9,729 nt of DNA. Source: a bacterium (GTDB taxonomy: Bacteria > UBA9089 > UBA9088 > JAGUXG01). The notes below the pieces were generated by a model. That model was not told the DNA's origin. It searched no databases and saw only the letters and a list, made by a program, of their open reading frames with translations. The stretch spans positions 1-9,729 of the forward strand of contig JASEHO010000054.1 of NCBI GenBank assembly GCA_030018505.1, in the 5' to 3' direction. The position numbers and the translations under genes are program-made. Below are positions 7,202 to 9,729 of the stretch, piece after piece; the first letter of the stretch is position 1; each line of letters begins with the position of its first letter.

Positions 7202-7422
7202 CTGTCTTGGTAATGCCTCAGTTACTCGGTGGATAAAAAGATAGTGAATTATAGAGATAAAGTAAAAAGGAGAAAAGGGGAATTATGGAGAATAGGGGAA
7301 AGCATCTATCAAAAACAATACTTTATAATACTTTGAAATTTTCTCCAATTCTTTCTTTTTCTCCCTTTCCCCTTCTCCTTAAACACATTTTTCAACTGAT
7401 AACTGAGGGGTTACCTGTCTTG
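7202..7422. mobile_element. MITE-like element with terminal inverted repeats and 8-bp flanking direct repeat
   Basis: The left end GTAATGCCTCAGTTA (7210-7224) and the right end TAACTGAGGGGTTAC (7400-7414) are inverted copies with two mismatches in 15. The similarity continues weakly inward (TCGGTGGATAAAAA against TCAGTTGAAAAAT). The element is flanked by CTGTCTTG at 7202-7209 and again at 7415-7422, as a target-site duplication would be. Inside, AAGGAGAAAAGGGGAA (7267-7282) is mirrored by the complement of TTTCCCCTTCTCCTT (7366-7380), so the element is a long imperfect palindrome. It has no coding capacity at about 205 bp. Its left flank lies 12 bp upstream of the -35 box of the TPR promoter. 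Confidence 0.6.
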
Positions 7423-7445
7423 TCTATACCGAGAATAAATCACCC

Positions 7446-7576
7446 GTAACACTTTACCCATTTAAGGTAACACCAGTCACCAGTCATCAAAACATCAATT
7501 ATTTACTGGTGCTCTGGTGCTCCTTTTCCCTTACTGGTGCTCCTTTTTCCTTCAAAAGCACTTCTATCTTGGTAAA
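7446..7576. repeat. Intergenic repeat, copy A, downstream of the DUF1015 gene
   Basis: This copy shares ordered blocks with copy B. They are GTAACACTTTACCCATTT (7446-7463), CACCAGTCATCA (7478-7489), CTGGTGCTCCTTTTCCCTT (7514-7532), TTCAAAAGCACTT (7551-7563) and GGTAAA (7571-7576). The CACCAGT and ACTGGTG blocks are complementary and can fold. A 20-bp unit starting CTGGTGCTCC is present twice in tandem (7514-7533 and 7534-7553); copy B has it once. Together with the MITE-like element it fills the 426-nt gap 7154-7579, in which I see no gene. Confidence 0.7.
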
Positions 7577-7579
7577 AGG

Positions 7580-8770
7580 CTAAGTTTTCTTTTCAAGGCT
7601 ATGCATCACTACACCAGAGAAAGGCTTGGGAAAGAAGTATGTCGCCTTTCCTGGCATATATAGAGAGTCTAAGGCTACATCCATCACGCTTTGAAATGAT
7701 GTTGGTCTGAGCAAGAAACCACAAGCAAATTCTCCACTCTCTACACGAGAGAAGACCTCTTTTATATCTTTGGTATATGCCACATCTTTCTCTTCCTGCT
7801 GACCATTAAAGATGAGATTATGAAGTATAGCTACATCTACCCTTTTTAGAGACCCAGCAAGGTCAAGCTCCTTTCCGTCTTTTAGGGTTAATATACAGGC
7901 TTCATTCCTGCTTACCATACCAAAGACACCAATACCCTTTCTTTCTAAAAGAATGTTGGGCAGTTCCTCTTTCTTTACCTTCTCTCTTAAAAAGCCTTCG
8001 AGCTTTTCAGTAGATAAACTATTTTTGAAGAGCCTGTGTGCCGAAAGGATAATAGATCCTCCTCTATCCTTCTCTAAAAGCATAGCCATCACCCTATTTT
8101 CCCCTTTTTCTTTAGCAAAGGCAAGGGCTGTTTCATATCTATGGTGTCCATCAGCAATAAATAGCTGTTTTTCTTCAAAGATAGCCGAGAGCTTCTCTAT
8201 ATCCTCTTTAATCTGCCATAGCCTGCAAAGCCTGTTTTCATATTCAAACTGGATTTTAGGCGGCCCAGATGGAGTAAGCCACTTCTCAATCTTTCTTGCT
8301 TCATCAGAATAGACAAGGAATATGGGGCAGAAGTTTGTCTCTGTCTTCCTCAGTAGCTCCAATTGATCCTTCTTTGGTGTGAAGAGTGTTCTTTCATGAG
8401 GAAGAATAGCTCTTGCAGAGTATGGCTCAGCCTCAATAGAGGCAATAATACCTTCCATTCTCCCTTCTTTTTCTGCTAAGTTCCATTCCTGTTGATAGAG
8501 ATAGAAAGATGGGGCATCTTCCTTTATCAGAATGCCTTCTTTCTCCCAGGCTACCTTGAACTCTTTTGCCCGCGTATATCTATTATTCTCCTCTGTATCC
8601 TCTAAATAAGTCTTTCCCAGGATAAGCCTGATGATATTATATGGGTCAGCCTGATAGAAAGCCTCCTGCTCTGTCTCAGAGATTATATCATAAGGAGGAG
8701 CAATAACAGAAGAGATATTGACCTTCTCCTGATTATAGAAAATGCCTCTAAACGGATGTATCTTTGCCAT
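7580..8770 (-). CDS. DUF1015 family protein (COG4198)
   Basis: This is a full-length (396 residues) member of a conserved family of unproven function. Diagnostic segments are HPFRGI (5-10), VIAPPYDII (22-30), DPYNIIRLIL (42-51), LPHERTLFTPKKDQLELL (123-140), NFCPIFLVYSD (146-156) and the signature LFIADGHHRYETALAF (203-218). The last contains a His-His pair that could bind metal or a substrate. No signal peptide or membrane segment is visible, so it is probably cytoplasmic. In many genomes the family sits near amino-acid biosynthesis genes, but nothing here supports that. ATG 8770 is the right start because MAKIHPFRGI aligns with the family N-terminus. There is no good ribosome binding site or consensus promoter immediately upstream; the region is occupied by repeat copy B. 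Confidence 0.88.
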   Translation of the reverse strand: MAKIHPFRGIFYNQEKVNISSVIAPPYDIISETEQEAFYQADPYNIIRLILGKTYLEDTEENNRYTRAKEFKVAWEKEGILIKEDAPSFYLYQQEWNLAEKEGRMEGIIASIEAEPYSARAILPHERTLFTPKKDQLELLRKTETNFCPIFLVYSDEARKIEKWLTPSGPPKIQFEYENRLCRLWQIKEDIEKLSAIFEEKQLFIADGHHRYETALAFAKEKGENRVMAMLLEKDRGGSIILSAHRLFKNSLSTEKLEGFLREKVKKEELPNILLERKGIGVFGMVSRNEACILTLKDGKELDLAGSLKRVDVAILHNLIFNGQQEEKDVAYTKDIKEVFSRVESGEFACGFLLRPTSFQSVMDVALDSLYMPGKATYFFPKPFSGVVMHSLEKKT

Positions 8771-8783
8771 TTTTTAATAAGTG

Positions 8784-8921
8784 GTAACACTTTACCCATT
8801 TGAAGTAACAATAAGTGCACCAGTCATCAGAGCATCAGTTAATAGTTGTTAGTTATTAGTTGTTAGTGTTCTGGTGCTCCTTTTCCCTTCAAAAGCACTT
8901 TACTCTTCGGTAAATAGTTAC
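8784..8921. repeat. Intergenic repeat, copy B, upstream of the DUF1015 gene
   Basis: It has the same blocks in the same order and orientation as copy A: GTAACACTTTACCCATTT (8784-8801), CACCAGTCATCA (8818-8829), CTGGTGCTCCTTTTCCCTT (8871-8889), TTCAAAAGCACTT (8888-8900) and GGTAAA (8909-8914). GCACCAG (8817-8823) and CTGGTGC (8871-8877) are exact complements. Between them lies an AT-rich stretch with repeated TTAGTTATTAGTTGTTAG-like units. It nearly fills the gap between the deacetylase stop and the DUF1015 start. No T-run follows the stems, so it is not an obvious terminator. Confidence 0.7.
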
Positions 8922-8934
8922 GAGAGTTTTTAGT

Positions 8935-9618
8935 TTATATCACTTCTCTTATCAGCCTGAATGCCTCTGCGGCACTCTTGGCCACAACAAGACCATTCTT
9001 TCCGGAGTATATCTTCACTGCCTCAATAGACCTTGGATGTGGAAAGGGTCGGAGTTCACTCTTGTATGCTTTCATAGCAGATAGTTTTATCTCTAATGTG
9101 TTGGATATATCGACATAAACATTTGGAAGGAAGGTAGCCTCAGGCAAAGGCGCATTCCATTCAGTTGACGAGGGCGTTTCATAGAGAAGAACCCTCTTTA
9201 TCTGCCAGGAGATCCCGGGCCTGGCAGCAACCATTGTGGATTCAAAGACAAGTTTATGGTCTTTGTTCACATCTCCCCAGTGGTGTGTGTATAAAATATC
9301 TGGCTTTATCTCTTTAATGCAAGTCTCAATAGCACTATTTAACTCTGCATGAGCTATGGTATCAAGCTTCATATCTGGCAGGTCAGAGAAGAAGACCTCC
9401 TTTACCCCTAAAATTTTAGCCGCCTCCTTTGCCTCTTCTTTCTTCTGTCTGGTTATTTCAGCCAGCCTTCTTTTTCCTAATCCTCTATACTGCTGACTGC
9501 ACCCCTCTGTAACTATATAGACAAAGGTCTCATCCCCTGTCTCTTTATGCCTGACAAGTGTTCCGCCTACACCATAGACCTCATCATCTGGATGAGCCGC
9601 TATAACCAACACCCGCAT
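8935..9618 (-). CDS. LmbE/PIG-L family deacetylase
   Basis: This is a zinc-dependent N-deacetylase fold enzyme; family members act on GlcNAc-containing small molecules and glycolipids (PIG-L, MshB, BshB). Metal-binding motifs are AHPDDE (8-13, His9, Asp12) and HHWGDVNKDH (112-121, His112/His113 and the HxxxDxNxDH pattern). The 227-residue length is normal and no signal peptide is present. I start at ATG 9618 (MRVLVIAAHPDDE). The frame can be opened upstream to a TTG at 9654, but those 12 codons coincide with a promoter and add no family sequence. The substrate cannot be told from the window. No thiol-cofactor genes lie nearby, and downstream comes the DUF1015 gene after repeat copy B. Confidence 0.87.
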   Translation of the reverse strand: MRVLVIAAHPDDEVYGVGGTLVRHKETGDETFVYIVTEGCSQQYRGLGKRRLAEITRQKKEEAKEAAKILGVKEVFFSDLPDMKLDTIAHAELNSAIETCIKEIKPDILYTHHWGDVNKDHKLVFESTMVAARPGISWQIKRVLLYETPSSTEWNAPLPEATFLPNVYVDISNTLEIKLSAMKAYKSELRPFPHPRSIEAVKIYSGKNGLVVAKSAAEAFRLIREVI

Positions 9619-9654
9619 ATAGTGTATTTTATGGAAAAAGAGCCTATCTGTCAA
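9618..9654 (-). promoter_or_regulatory. Sigma-70-type promoter, leaderless, for the deacetylase gene
   Basis: TTGACA (9654-9649), a 17-nt spacer and TAAAAT (9631-9626) form a near-perfect promoter on the minus strand. Only 7 nt separate the -10 box from the ATG at 9618, so transcription should begin at or one base before the A of the start codon. There is no Shine-Dalgarno sequence, consistent with a leaderless mRNA. Confidence 0.78.
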
Positions 9655-9660
9655 GGGTTT

Positions 9661-9729
9661 TCAGCTAATTTCTGCCCTCAATCCAAAAAAGAGTGGACCT
9701 CCTATAGCAATCTTTTTGTTATGAGAGGT
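9661..9729 (-). CDS. C-terminal end of an unidentified protein, possibly an outer-membrane beta-barrel
   Basis: An open frame enters from the window edge and ends at TGA 9663-9661. The 22 visible residues end in GGPLFFGLRAEIS, with alternating hydrophobic and polar residues like a terminal beta-barrel strand, though the usual terminal aromatic is absent. The stop lies only 6 nt before the -35 box of the deacetylase promoter. The identity is a guess and the coding call is based on this short tail only. Confidence 0.4.
   Translation of the reverse strand, partial: TSHNKKIAIGGPLFFGLRAEIS

Noticed and set aside
7514..7553. Tandem 20-bp unit considered as a CRISPR remnant
   Set aside because: The units abut with no spacers and differ slightly, and no cas gene is present. 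It is a tandem duplication inside a larger intergenic repeat.
7953..8312. Plus-strand open frame of 119 codons within the DUF1015 gene
   Set aside because: It is antisense to a strongly conserved protein, its product is Ser/Phe-rich low-complexity sequence, and it has no family likeness.
8871..8921. Rho-independent terminator after the deacetylase gene
   Set aside because: The possible stems (TTTAC/GTAAA, GCACCAG/CTGGTGC) are weak or widely separated and lack a following T-run on the transcript strand.
9619..9654. TTG-started 12-codon N-terminal extension of the deacetylase
   Set aside because: These bases are exactly the -35, spacer and -10 of a promoter. Family sequence begins at the ATG at 9618.

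Overview
The window looks like a piece of a bacterial chromosome from a moderately AT-rich, probably uncultivated, probably diderm lineage. The diderm guess rests only on a 22-residue C-terminal tail at the right edge that resembles the last strand of an outer-membrane beta-barrel. No RNA gene or ribosomal marker is present, so I do not name a taxon. Every gene I can support is on the minus strand, so transcription runs from high to low coordinates.

Right part (9729 to 7154): the tail of an unidentified protein, then a LmbE/PIG-L-type deacetylase behind a near-consensus promoter that overlaps the apparent 5' end of its reading frame, then a DUF1015-family protein. Two related copies of a roughly 135-bp intergenic repeat flank the DUF1015 gene. 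A separate element of about 205 bp with terminal inverted repeats and an 8-bp flanking direct repeat lies between DUF1015 and the next gene; it looks like a MITE.

Middle (7153 to 5541): a membrane-anchored TPR protein and a PflX-like radical SAM protein overlap by one base (TAATG). A strong promoter ends just before the TPR start codon.

Left part (5544 to 1), the most interesting region: a type III restriction-modification locus with a DarT/DarG DNA ADP-ribosylation toxin-antitoxin pair between mod and res (order mod, darT, darG, res). mod is broken by one frameshift, repairable by removing a duplicated CT dinucleotide, and an in-frame amber codon lies just upstream of its start. res has lost the segment between helicase motifs III and V, changes frame at that junction, and stops early at the window edge. 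darT and darG are complete, keep their expected active-site residues, and are clearly more AT-rich than mod and res. The picture is a TA cassette that joined a restriction operon and outlived it. From the TPR start to the end of res no gap exceeds about 60 nt, so all these genes could share the TPR promoter.
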